DNA of 64,000 nucleotides, taken from Streptomyces bacillaris. GTDB lineage: Bacteria > Actinomycetota > Actinomycetes > Streptomycetales > Streptomycetaceae. Where the stretch lies: assembly GCF_003268675.1 (NCBI RefSeq), contig NZ_CP029378.1, positions 3,410,001 through 3,474,000 on the forward strand. The letters are read 5' to 3'. The notes under the pieces are model-generated. The model had not been told where the DNA came from. It was given only the letters and a program-made list of their open reading frames with translations, and searched no databases. Positions 34,058 to 41,756 of this stretch are shown here, piece after piece. Numbering within the stretch: position 1 is the stretch's first letter; the number at the start of each line of letters is the position of its first letter. The translations under genes and the position numbers were made by a program.

Positions 34058-34687
34058 ATGCGTATAGGACTGCTCGGCACCGGAAATGTCGCCCGCGCGC
34101 TGGCCCACGGCTGGCGCGCCGCAGGGCATGACGTCCTTCTCGGTTCGCGCCACCCGAAGGAGCGGACCGACCTCGGCCTCCCCGTGGCGGGGCTCGATGA
34201 GACGGCGGCGCGCGCGGAGGTACTGGTCAACGCCACTCCCGGAGGCGTCTCGCTGGAACTGCTGCGCTCGATCGGGGAATCGGCGCTGGCCGGGACCGTA
34301 CTGATCGACGTCGGGGTCGGTCTCTCCGACGACTTCCAGCAACTCACCCACCCCAACAGCAGCCTGGGCGAGCTGATCCAGGAGGCCTTCCCCCTCACCC
34401 CGGTCGTCAAGACGCTCTGCACGATGGACTCCACCGCGATGACCGCCCCGGGCGACCTGACCGAGCCGGGCACCGTCTTCCTCTCCGGCGACGACGCCGA
34501 GGCCAAGCGGACCGTGGGCCGCCTGCTCACGGACCTGGGCTGGCCGCCCTCCACCCAGCTCGACATCGGCGGCATCACCACCGCCCGCGGCCAGGAGCAC
34601 TTCGCGTTCCTCTTCATGGGGATCGCGGGCGGGGTGGGGTCGCACACCTTCAACATCAAGGTGGTGACCCGCCCCCAGGCGGGCTAG
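34058..34687 (+). CDS. NADPH:F420 oxidoreductase-like dinucleotide-binding protein
   Basis: A 209-aa Rossmann-fold protein. N-terminal GLLGTGNVARALAHGWRAAGHDVLLGSR is the dinucleotide-binding motif of the F420-dependent NADP reductase (Npd/FNO) group. Further marks are NATPGGVSLELL, the DVGVGLSDDF segment, and VKTLCTMDSTAM. Whether it uses F420 cannot be decided from sequence alone; many paralogues act on other substrates. The stop codon overlaps the stop of the convergent Uma2 gene (shared CTAG at 34684-34687). Confidence 0.78.
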   Translation: MRIGLLGTGNVARALAHGWRAAGHDVLLGSRHPKERTDLGLPVAGLDETAARAEVLVNATPGGVSLELLRSIGESALAGTVLIDVGVGLSDDFQQLTHPNSSLGELIQEAFPLTPVVKTLCTMDSTAMTAPGDLTEPGTVFLSGDDAEAKRTVGRLLTDLGWPPSTQLDIGGITTARGQEHFAFLFMGIAGGVGSHTFNIKVVTRPQAG

Positions 34688-35298
34688 CCTGCCTGCCCCG
34701 GAAACTCGTCCGTCGGGATCGACACGTCGAAGGGCGCGGGAACGGCCAGCGGCTTGCCGAACGGCACCGCCTCCGTCCGCTTGTACGTACCGTCCTCGTT
34801 CGGCTCCGTGAAGAGCGTGGACATCGGGCCCCGGGTGTCGAACCGGTCGATCAGGAGGTACATCGGCACGCCCGCCCGCGCATAGGCGCGGTACTTCTTG
34901 GTCCGGTCCTCCCGCGCGTTGCCCTTCGACGTGATCTCGACGACGAGCAGTGCCTCGGACGCGTCCAGCGGATCGCTGACCCCGGGGTCGGCCGCAGCGA
35001 TCAGCTCGGTCGGCATGACCACCAGGTCGGGGACATAGAGCTTGTCGAGCGGCGCCACGTGGATACCGAGGGTCTGGTAGATCTCCAGATCGTCGGGCAA
35101 TGTCGCATAGAGCCTGCGCTGCACGTTCGCGGCGATGCCGTTGTGGTGCGCGTGCGGCGGTGGTGCCAGGGTGATCCGGCCCTCGTCGATCTCGGCGCGC
35201 CATCCCTCGGCCACGTCCAGTTCACGCCATGTCCGCAGCAGGTAGTCCCACGCGCGTGCACCCGGTGCGTGGCCGTTCTCGACGAACGCTGCAGTCAT
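34684..35298 (-). CDS. Uma2-family (DUF820) protein
   Basis: PD-(D/E)XK-like nuclease fold of the Uma2 family, abundant in Streptomyces and cyanobacteria with no settled role. 204 aa from ATG 35298. Core features: ITLAPPPHAHHNGIAANVQRRLYATL (first helix and strand), YVPDLVVMPTE (the Asp of the PD motif), and ALLVVEITSKGNAREDRTKKYRAYARAGVPMYLLID, containing the E-x-T in place of the usual E-x-K plus the downstream Lys. GAAGGGA lies about 8 nt upstream of ATG. Stop overlaps that of the convergent gene. Confidence 0.85.
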   Translation of the reverse strand: MTAAFVENGHAPGARAWDYLLRTWRELDVAEGWRAEIDEGRITLAPPPHAHHNGIAANVQRRLYATLPDDLEIYQTLGIHVAPLDKLYVPDLVVMPTELIAAADPGVSDPLDASEALLVVEITSKGNAREDRTKKYRAYARAGVPMYLLIDRFDTRGPMSTLFTEPNEDGTYKRTEAVPFGKPLAVPAPFDVSIPTDEFPGQAG

Positions 35299-35545
35299 CG
35301 CGGGTCCCTTCTTCCGTGGCCTTGCCGAGAGGCTGGATCGGAGGCTTCGCGGCTGTACGCCGCTTCTCCCAGCGTCCCACGAACGAGTGGCCCCGCACAG
35401 GACAGCACGCACACCGCCCGCACCCCCGCCACCCCTACCCTCCGTGATCACTCCCACGGCATGAATCCGGGCCCGCCGGTCATACTGGCCGAGGACGGAA
35501 AACCAGGTGGTACGGGGGACGAGACGGAACCGGAGGGCGGGGCAC

Positions 35546-37375
35546 ATGGTCGATGGCCCTTGGTCCAGTGCGCTGCACCGGCTCTGGCAGGCCGCTTCGC
35601 GGGCCGAGGAGGTCGCGGCGCTGGCGGACGACGTCTACGCACCGCTCCTCGCCACCCGGGGCGTCCACCGTGTGGTGGGCACGCGCTGGGACGGCCGGCA
35701 CGTCCTGCGGTACATGCGGGCCCTGAGCGCCGGGAGCGACACCCCGGTGATCGTCGCGACGACCCGGTCGATGCCGGGGGCGGCCGTACGGGAGCCGGGC
35801 GGCGAACCCGTGGTGGACCGGCTGGAGGTCGCTGGGCTCGACGACGCGGTGTGGCCGGAGGCGGAGTTCCTGCGGGAGGCGCCGGGCGGCTCCGTGGTGA
35901 GCTGCACCTTCCGGCTGGACCAGCGGGGCTGGGCGGCGCTGGCCCTCGCCGTGGACGCCTCGGCGGACCTGGCGGCGGTCGAGAGCCGGCTCACGCAGGC
36001 CGTCGACGTCATCGTCGCCTGCCACACCGGCATCCTCCAGCGCGGCCGCGAGGCCCGGCGGGGCGCGGACGACGCGCTGCTGGCCGAGGCCTCGCTCCAG
36101 ATGGACTCGTCCCTGGACGTGGAGGACACCCTGCGGCGGGTGGCCCGGATCGCCGTCCCGGCCGTCGCGGACGGGGCGCTCGTCCACCTGGCACGGACCG
36201 AGGGGCCCGAGTTCGTCGCCGCCACCCATGTCGCCGTCCAGCAGCAGCGCGCGCTGGAGGCGGCCGGCCGCGACGACCCGTGGCTGGCGGCGCTGCTCGC
36301 CCGCCGGGGCGAGGACGAGGACACGGTGTTCCTGAGCGGCGCCGCACTCGACGGCTCCCCCTTCGCCGACCCGACCGCCGCCACCGCCGCCGATGCCGAC
36401 GCCGCCGATGCCGGGGAGGGCCACCACCCCACCGTCGTCAGCGTCAGCCCCCTCCGCGCCCGGGGCCGCGTCCTCGGCACCATCACCTTCGTCTACCAGC
36501 GGCCCGAGGCGCGGCTGCCGGACAGCGCCTTCCTCCGCAGCCTCGCCACCCGGGCCGCCCTCGCCATCGACAACGCCCTGCTGTACGAGCTGCGGCGCAC
36601 CGCCGTCCTCTCGCTCCAGGAGCACCTGCTCCCCTCGCAGCTCCCGGTCACCGACCGCTGGGACCTGTCCGCGAGCTACGCGGTGGGCGACCCCATGCTC
36701 GACGTGGGCGGCGACTTCTACGACGCCGTGCTCCGGCCCGACGGCTCCATCGCCCTGCTCATCGGTGACGTCTGCGGCCGCGGCGCGGAGGCGGCGGCCC
36801 TCACCGGCCTGGCCCGCCACACCCTGCGCACCCTCCTGGAGGAGGGCACCGACGCGGGCACCGCCCTCAGCCGCCTCAACCGGGCCCTGCGCCAGGAGAG
36901 AGCCAGCCGCTTCCTCACCGCCGTCGTCGCGACACTGACCCCGCGGGCCGACGGCACGGTGCGGCTCAGCACGTGCAGCGCGGGGCACCCCCCGCCCCTG
37001 GTGCTCCGGGGCGACGGCACCGTCTCCGAGGTGCTCTCCGGCGGACTCCTCCTCGGAGTCCTGGACGACGTCTCGTACGAGAGCCGCGAGGAACACCTCA
37101 CCGCGGACGACACCCTGGTGCTCTTCACCGACGGACTCACCGAGTCGCGGGAGGCGGGCGGCACGTTCTTCGAGAGCGTCCTGCCCGCCCGGCTCGCCGC
37201 CCTGCGCGGCTCGGACGCCGCGCACATCGCGGAGAGCCTGGCCCGGCAGGCCCGGGCGTTCCGCGACTCCGGGCAGGACGACATCGCCCTGCTCGTGGCC
37301 CGCTGGACCGGTCTGCCACCGGACTCCGGGCTGCTCCCCCCTGACCACCGGCTCGAACAGGCGGCCCTGCGATGA
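35546..37375 (+). CDS. GAF-domain SpoIIE/PP2C-type serine phosphatase
   Basis: Signalling phosphatase of the RsbU/SpoIIE class, which typically acts on anti-sigma-factor antagonists. 609 aa from ATG 35546, just after GGAGGGCGGGG. Residues 1-170: sensory domain of unknown kind. Residues ~175-365: GAF domain. Residues ~380-595: PP2C_SIG domain with metal-site DVGGDFYDAV, GDVCGRGAEAAALTGLARHTLR, TCSAGHPPPLVLR, LFTDGLTESREAGG and SGQDDIALLVARW. No kinase or anti-sigma gene is adjacent. It is linked by ATGA overlaps to a 32-codon ORF and then a response regulator. Confidence 0.9.
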   Translation: MVDGPWSSALHRLWQAASRAEEVAALADDVYAPLLATRGVHRVVGTRWDGRHVLRYMRALSAGSDTPVIVATTRSMPGAAVREPGGEPVVDRLEVAGLDDAVWPEAEFLREAPGGSVVSCTFRLDQRGWAALALAVDASADLAAVESRLTQAVDVIVACHTGILQRGREARRGADDALLAEASLQMDSSLDVEDTLRRVARIAVPAVADGALVHLARTEGPEFVAATHVAVQQQRALEAAGRDDPWLAALLARRGEDEDTVFLSGAALDGSPFADPTAATAADADAADAGEGHHPTVVSVSPLRARGRVLGTITFVYQRPEARLPDSAFLRSLATRAALAIDNALLYELRRTAVLSLQEHLLPSQLPVTDRWDLSASYAVGDPMLDVGGDFYDAVLRPDGSIALLIGDVCGRGAEAAALTGLARHTLRTLLEEGTDAGTALSRLNRALRQERASRFLTAVVATLTPRADGTVRLSTCSAGHPPPLVLRGDGTVSEVLSGGLLLGVLDDVSYESREEHLTADDTLVLFTDGLTESREAGGTFFESVLPARLAALRGSDAAHIAESLARQARAFRDSGQDDIALLVARWTGLPPDSGLLPPDHRLEQAALR

Positions 37376-37470
37376 CCACCCGGACCAGCAGCATCCGGAC
37401 CGGCTCCCGGGCCGACGGAGCCCCGACCGGCGACACCCGGGTCGGCGGCGGACAGGCGGAACCCCGATGA
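37372..37470 (+). CDS. 32-codon bridging ORF
   Basis: An ATG overlaps the phosphatase stop (ATGA at 37372-37375), the frame runs without stop for 32 codons, and its own stop overlaps the ATG of the response regulator (ATGA at 37467-37470). Product MTTRTSSIRTGSRADG then a Gly/Pro-rich tail; no recognisable domain. The double 4-nt overlap suggests it either encodes a micropeptide or carries ribosomes across the gap by reinitiation. Without it the gap is 91 nt. Confidence 0.45.
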   Translation: MTTRTSSIRTGSRADGAPTGDTRVGGGQAEPR

Positions 37471-37877
37471 AGAGCGACGGCCTGATCCTCGTCGTGGAGG
37501 ACTCGGAGGAGGACACCGAGGCCATCCAGCGCGCCCTCTCCCGCTCCCACCCCTCCCTGGACGTGGAGTTCACCCCGCGCAGCGACACCGTCGTGCCGCG
37601 CCTCCTCGACCCCGCCGCGCGTGCGCCGGACCTGGTCCTGCTCGACCTCAACATGCCGGGCACCAACGGCCTGACGCTCCTGTCGAACCTGCGCGCGCAC
37701 GCCGCCCTCGCCACGCTGACCGTGGTCGTCTTCACCTCGTCCACCTCCTCGGCCGAGGAGGACGCGTGCTACGCGGCGGGGGCCGACAGCTACATCTACA
37801 AGCCCGTCAACTTCGAGCTGTTCCAGACCGTTCTGCGGGGCGCGGTGGACTTCTGGATGGCCCAGAAGAAGGTCTAG
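37467..37877 (+). CDS. Single-domain response regulator (Rcp1-like)
   Basis: A 136-aa receiver domain with no output domain. Acidic pair ED (residues 11-12), phosphoacceptor Asp60 in LVLLDLNMPGTNG, the switch Thr90 in VVFTSS and conserved Lys112 in YIYKPVNF are all present. Its C-terminal helix FQTVLRGAVDFWMAQKKV resembles stand-alone receivers that partner phytochromes such as Rcp1. It sits tail to tail with a phytochrome-like kinase (38-bp gap), which is the probable phosphodonor by context. Translation is coupled to the 32-codon ORF. Confidence 0.9.
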   Translation: MKSDGLILVVEDSEEDTEAIQRALSRSHPSLDVEFTPRSDTVVPRLLDPAARAPDLVLLDLNMPGTNGLTLLSNLRAHAALATLTVVVFTSSTSSAEEDACYAAGADSYIYKPVNFELFQTVLRGAVDFWMAQKKV

Positions 37878-37915
37878 CAGGAAGAGGGTCCAAGGGTTCC
37901 GGGCGGCCCCCGGTC

Positions 37916-40318
37916 TCAGCCGCCCAGCGTGAACCACACCGCCGTTCCCGGCCCGCCGCCGGGCGCGGGCGCCGGGCTCTCCAGCCAGAGCCGTCCGCCG
38001 TGGCGCTCCACGATCCGCTTCACCACCGCGAGGCCCACGCCCGAGCCGCCGCCCCGCTCGTCGCGCCGGTGCAGCCGCCGGAAGAGCTGGAGCACGTCCT
38101 CCTGCTGCTCGGCGGGGATGCCGATGCCGTTGTCCCGTACGACGACGGCGGTCACCGGGTCCCCGTCCGGCCCGGTCACCGGCACCGCCTCCACCCAGAC
38201 CCGCCGCTCCCCCGCCGCCGCCTCGTCCACCGCGTACTTGGCCGCGTTGACGAACAGGTTCTCCAGCACCTCGCGCAGCCGCTCCCGGTCCGCGTGCAGC
38301 CGGGGCAGGGGCGCCGGGCGCACCACCGTGACGCCCTGCTCCGCCAGCCGGTCACCGGCGACCAGCAGCGCGTCGTCCACCACCTCGTCCAGCTCCAACT
38401 GCTCCCGATCCAAGCCAACTTGGCCCAGCCGTGAGAAGTGCAGCAGCGAGTCGAGCAGCCCGTCCATCCGCTCCGCGAGACGGCGTACGGTGGTGAGCCG
38501 GCGCAGCGAGGTGGCGTCCAGTACGTCGCCGGCGTCCTCGACCATGAAGGCTGCGGCGTTCGAGATGCCCCGCAACGGCTCCTTCAGGTCATGGGCCGCC
38601 GCATGCGCGAAGGAGTCCAAGTCCTCGTTCGTCCGGGCGAGTTCGGTGTTCCGCGCCTCCAGCTCCGCCATGTGCCGGCTGAGCAGCCCCGACATCTCCC
38701 GCCACAGCTCCCCGGCGACGGCCCGCTGCGCGGGGGTCCACGGCGTGCTCCGCCCCCGTACGGTCGCCCGGTAGACGGCCGCCGAACCGCGCGGGGTCAG
38801 CCGCTCACCGCCCGACCCCGTCCGTACCGGGCGCGCCGGATCGGCCGCCCACTCCCGGGGCGCGGGCCGCTCCCGGCGCCACCATGCCAGCAGGTCGCCG
38901 TCCCGGTTGAGGGGCAGGAAGAGCAGACCGGCCGGCACCCCCTGCGCCTCCGCCTCCGCCGGGTCGAGCCCCAGCACCTCCGGCACCCGGTCGCTGCTCC
39001 ACACCTCGCCCACCGGGGTCGGGCCCGCCAGCCGCTCCAGCAGTCCCGGCAGCGCGGCGGGGAGCGGGCCGCCCGTCGCCACCATCTCCGTACCGCGCAG
39101 GAGCAACGCACCGTCGGCGTGCAGGAGTTCGGCCAGCCCGGAGCCGGGGCGCAGCAGAGCGTCCGGAGCCTGGGAGGAGAGCCGGGCCAGCAGCGTGGCG
39201 AGCGCCCGCCGGTAGCCGGACAGCTCGTCGGCCTGCTCGCGCTCGGCGACCGCCGCCAGTTGCAGGGACAGCGCGATCCCGAAGAACTCGCAGGCCGCCC
39301 GGACTTCGGGCGTCAGCCGCCGGGGCGCGTCGCCGTGGCAGGCGATCAGCCCCCACACCTCCCCTTCGTGCAGCAGCGATACGGACATGGACGAGGCCAC
39401 CCCGATGTTGCGCAGGTACTCCAGGTGGTAGCCGGAGACGGTACGGAGCGTCGAGCCCGACAGGTCCAGCGGCTCGCCGGTCCCCTCCCGCACCTCCGGC
39501 AGCAGCCCCACGGTCGCGTCGTCCACGTCCCCGATGACCCGGATCCAGTTGCGGGCGTAGAGGCGGCGGGCCTGCGGCGGGATGTCGCTGGCCGGGAACC
39601 AGAGCCCGAGCCACGGCTCCCGCCCCTCCCCCCGCGCCTCGGCGATGACCTGGCCGGGTCCGTCGGCGCCGTCGAACCGGTACGCCACCACCCGGTCGTA
39701 GCCGGTGAGCGCCCGGACCTCGCGGACGGCCGCCGCACAGCACTCGGTGACGTCGGCGGCGCCCTGGAGCCGGTGCAGGGCGCTCCGCACCCGGGGGTAG
39801 AAGTTCTGGAACACGAACGGCCCCTCGGCGGCCCGTGGTTCGAACTCCAGCACCAGCAGCTCGGCCACCCGGTGGACGGTCACGTCGAAGAGCCGCGCCT
39901 GCCCGTCCCGCTCCAGCGAGAGGGAGAGCACCCCGGACGCGACGGGCCCGGAAGAGCCCCCTTCCGGTGGCCCGGACGGGGCCCCTTCCGGTGCCCCTGG
40001 CTCGGCAGCTCCCTCCGGCGGTCCCGCCGCCTCCGTGATCTCCCGCGCCAGCACCCACTGCTCGTCCCCGATCAGCTCCGTGACCGGCCGCCCCACCAGT
40101 TCCTCGGCGGCCACGCCCAGCACCTCGCCCGTGTTCCGGCTCACCGTGTCCACCACGGCCCCGTGCAGCCTGGCGGCGATCAGGGCCCCGTACGACTGGA
40201 CACCGCCGAGCAGGTGGATCGGCTCCCGTACGCACTGGGAGAGGTCGAACTCCTGGCTCACGCCGGCCTCGGCCGCCACCGCCTTCGGGGTGAGCCATCC
40301 CCGTACCTCGTCCGTCAC
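37916..40318 (-). CDS. Bacteriophytochrome-like sensor histidine kinase
   Basis: Red/far-red photoreceptor kinase by architecture: PAS (~residues 25-135), GAF (~165-335), PHY (~350-530), HisKA/HATPase (~540-800). The biliverdin-binding Cys of bacteriophytochromes is present at ~29 in LSQCVREPIHLLGG. GAF has WFPASDIPPQARRLYARNW (the PASDIP motif) and SGYHLEYLRNIGVASSMSVSL (His matching the chromophore-contacting His). ACHG replaces the more usual ACHH. PHY tongue PRGSA replaces PRxSF. Kinase: AHDLKEPLRG with His ~576, ENLFVNAAKY, DNGIGIP and SGVGLAVVKRI. Start GTG 40318 is preceded by GGAG; upstream GTGs exist. No heme oxygenase gene is nearby. Confidence 0.85.
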   Translation of the reverse strand: MTDEVRGWLTPKAVAAEAGVSQEFDLSQCVREPIHLLGGVQSYGALIAARLHGAVVDTVSRNTGEVLGVAAEELVGRPVTELIGDEQWVLAREITEAAGPPEGAAEPGAPEGAPSGPPEGGSSGPVASGVLSLSLERDGQARLFDVTVHRVAELLVLEFEPRAAEGPFVFQNFYPRVRSALHRLQGAADVTECCAAAVREVRALTGYDRVVAYRFDGADGPGQVIAEARGEGREPWLGLWFPASDIPPQARRLYARNWIRVIGDVDDATVGLLPEVREGTGEPLDLSGSTLRTVSGYHLEYLRNIGVASSMSVSLLHEGEVWGLIACHGDAPRRLTPEVRAACEFFGIALSLQLAAVAEREQADELSGYRRALATLLARLSSQAPDALLRPGSGLAELLHADGALLLRGTEMVATGGPLPAALPGLLERLAGPTPVGEVWSSDRVPEVLGLDPAEAEAQGVPAGLLFLPLNRDGDLLAWWRRERPAPREWAADPARPVRTGSGGERLTPRGSAAVYRATVRGRSTPWTPAQRAVAGELWREMSGLLSRHMAELEARNTELARTNEDLDSFAHAAAHDLKEPLRGISNAAAFMVEDAGDVLDATSLRRLTTVRRLAERMDGLLDSLLHFSRLGQVGLDREQLELDEVVDDALLVAGDRLAEQGVTVVRPAPLPRLHADRERLREVLENLFVNAAKYAVDEAAAGERRVWVEAVPVTGPDGDPVTAVVVRDNGIGIPAEQQEDVLQLFRRLHRRDERGGGSGVGLAVVKRIVERHGGRLWLESPAPAPGGGPGTAVWFTLGG

Positions 40319-40473
40319 TGTCGCCACTCCGTCCACCGCCACACCGGACACCCATCGTGCCCCAGCCGACGCCCGCGGCGTGTAAAGGGAGCGATGCCGG
40401 GAACCCGATCGATTCACCGGCGCTGAGTCGAACCGAAGCCGAGCTGAGAACGACCTTCGAGAAAGGGGCCACC

Positions 40474-40827
40474 ATGAACGACTCCCTGTGGGGCTATCAG
40501 CCGTCCAGCGGTCACACCGTGGGCGCCGATCTCTCCGGGTACTCCGTGGAGGCGACCGACGGCAGCGTCGGCAAGGTGGACAAGCACTCCGACGAGACCG
40601 GCTCCGCCTATCTGCTCGTCAACACCGGGACCTGGATCTTCGGCAAGGACGTCCTGCTCCCGGCGGGCACGGTCAGCCGGATCGACGGGGAGAACCGCAC
40701 GGTGTACGTGGACCTCACCAAGGAACAGGTCAAGGACGCGCCGGAGTTCGACCGCCACCGGCAGACCGAGGACCCGGGCTACCACGCCCAGGTCTCCGCG
40801 TACTACATGGCCTTCCGCATCATGTGA
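40474..40827 (+). CDS. PRC-barrel domain protein
   Basis: A 117-aa protein with one PRC-barrel domain: GADLSGYSVEATDGSVGKVDKHSDETGSAYLLVNTGTWIFGKDVLLPAGTVSRID, followed by VYVDLTKEQVKDAPEF. Such proteins are frequent in Streptomyces and thought to be structural or stress-related; function unknown. The chosen ATG 40474 follows GAAAGGGG. It is divergent from the phytochrome gene (155 bp), so a shared control region is possible but not shown. Confidence 0.88.
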   Translation: MNDSLWGYQPSSGHTVGADLSGYSVEATDGSVGKVDKHSDETGSAYLLVNTGTWIFGKDVLLPAGTVSRIDGENRTVYVDLTKEQVKDAPEFDRHRQTEDPGYHAQVSAYYMAFRIM

Positions 40828-41015
40828 CCGACGCGTCATGGGACCCGCGTCTCACGTGACCCGGCGCGTCATGGGAGCCGGCGCGTCAACGACCGGCCCC
40901 CGCGGCCGCGTACGCCCCGGAACCCGGGCGGCACGCGTACGCCCCCCGAACGGCGGCGGGCCCGGCCCCGAGAAGGGGTCAGCCCCGCCGTCCCGTACGC
41001 ACGGCAGCCCACCGC
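40828..41015. other. Short non-coding gap
   Basis: 188 bp between convergent ends. It contains repeated GCGTCATGGGA-type motifs near 40831-40875 but no credible gene or terminator. Confidence 0.4.
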
Positions 41016-41393
41016 TCAGCGCGGCAGCTGCCCCTCCCGGTTGATCTCGGTCACCCGGGCCCGCAGCACCGCGCCCGGGGACGCGGGCTGTACGTCCTCC
41101 GCCGGGCAGGCCCACTCCGGCCCCCCGCCCGGCGGCCGCAACCGCACCTGGTCCCCGGACCGCTCCACCACCCGGCCGACGCGCCCGTCCCGCCCGTCCA
41201 CCGCGAACGCCCCCGCCGCGGGCACAGCCGCCTCCACCTCGGACACCGGCACAGTTACGGGCACCCCGGCCCCCACGTCGGCCCCCGACCTCACCTCCGC
41301 GCCCGGCCCCACATCCGCCTCCGGCGCCCGCACCCCCCGCCCCCGCCCCGGCGGACACGGTCCCGGTCCGGCGCCCTCACCGGCGGCCGTCAT
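41016..41393 (-). CDS. Hypothetical protein with conserved-looking C-terminal domain
   Basis: A 125-aa protein from ATG 41393. The N-terminal ~60 residues are Gly/Pro/Val low-complexity. The C-terminal ~65 residues (AFAVDGRDGRVGRVVERSGDQVRLRPPGGGPEWACPAEDVQPAS) look like a compact beta-rich unit and resemble small Streptomyces proteins of unknown function. It overlaps the stop of the upstream gene by 4 nt (ATGA), so both are one operon. No catalytic motif. Confidence 0.6.
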   Translation of the reverse strand: MTAAGEGAGPGPCPPGRGRGVRAPEADVGPGAEVRSGADVGAGVPVTVPVSEVEAAVPAAGAFAVDGRDGRVGRVVERSGDQVRLRPPGGGPEWACPAEDVQPASPGAVLRARVTEINREGQLPR

Positions 41394-41656
41394 GACCGCT
41401 CTCCACGACCGCTCTCCCCACGGCCGCTCGCCCTCTCCGCCAGCACCTCGCACAGCCGCAACGCGGTGTCGATGTTGCAGCGGCCCAGGTCGACGAGGGG
41501 CGTCGGCTCGTTGCCCGCGCAGGAGACGGGGTCGACCCGCAGCGAGGGAAGGGTCACGCCCAGCCCGGCGAGCCCCTCCTTCAGCCGTACCACCGCGTCC
41601 TCCGCCGTCCGTACCCGGTCGGCCGCCACCTTGCGCCGCTGCTCTGTCGCTTCCAT
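41390..41656 (-). CDS. Small conserved-looking protein, function unknown
   Basis: An 88-aa protein: helical N-terminus MEATEQRRKVAADRVRTAEDAVVRLKEGLAGLG, then LPSLRVDPVSCAGNEPTPLVDLGRCNIDTALRLCEVL. The SCAGNEPTPLVDLGRC core looks conserved and contains two Cys. Start ATG 41656 is supported by GGAAGG about 8 nt upstream; an extra ATG at 41665 is possible. Coupled by ATGA to the following gene. I recognise the type from Streptomyces but not its role. Confidence 0.68.
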   Translation of the reverse strand: MEATEQRRKVAADRVRTAEDAVVRLKEGLAGLGVTLPSLRVDPVSCAGNEPTPLVDLGRCNIDTALRLCEVLAERASGRGESGRGERS

Positions 41657-41756
41657 GCTGCACACCTTCCACTCCAGGCAGGGACAAATGCCTGCCCACG
41701 GTGTCCAACGCGCGGCGGGCCCGGAGGAGGCGCCCCGGGAATCATCCGGGCCGGAA

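Noticed and set aside
37878..37915. Terminator between response regulator and phytochrome genes
   Set aside because: Only a 5-bp CCGGG/CCCGG stem; too weak to call.
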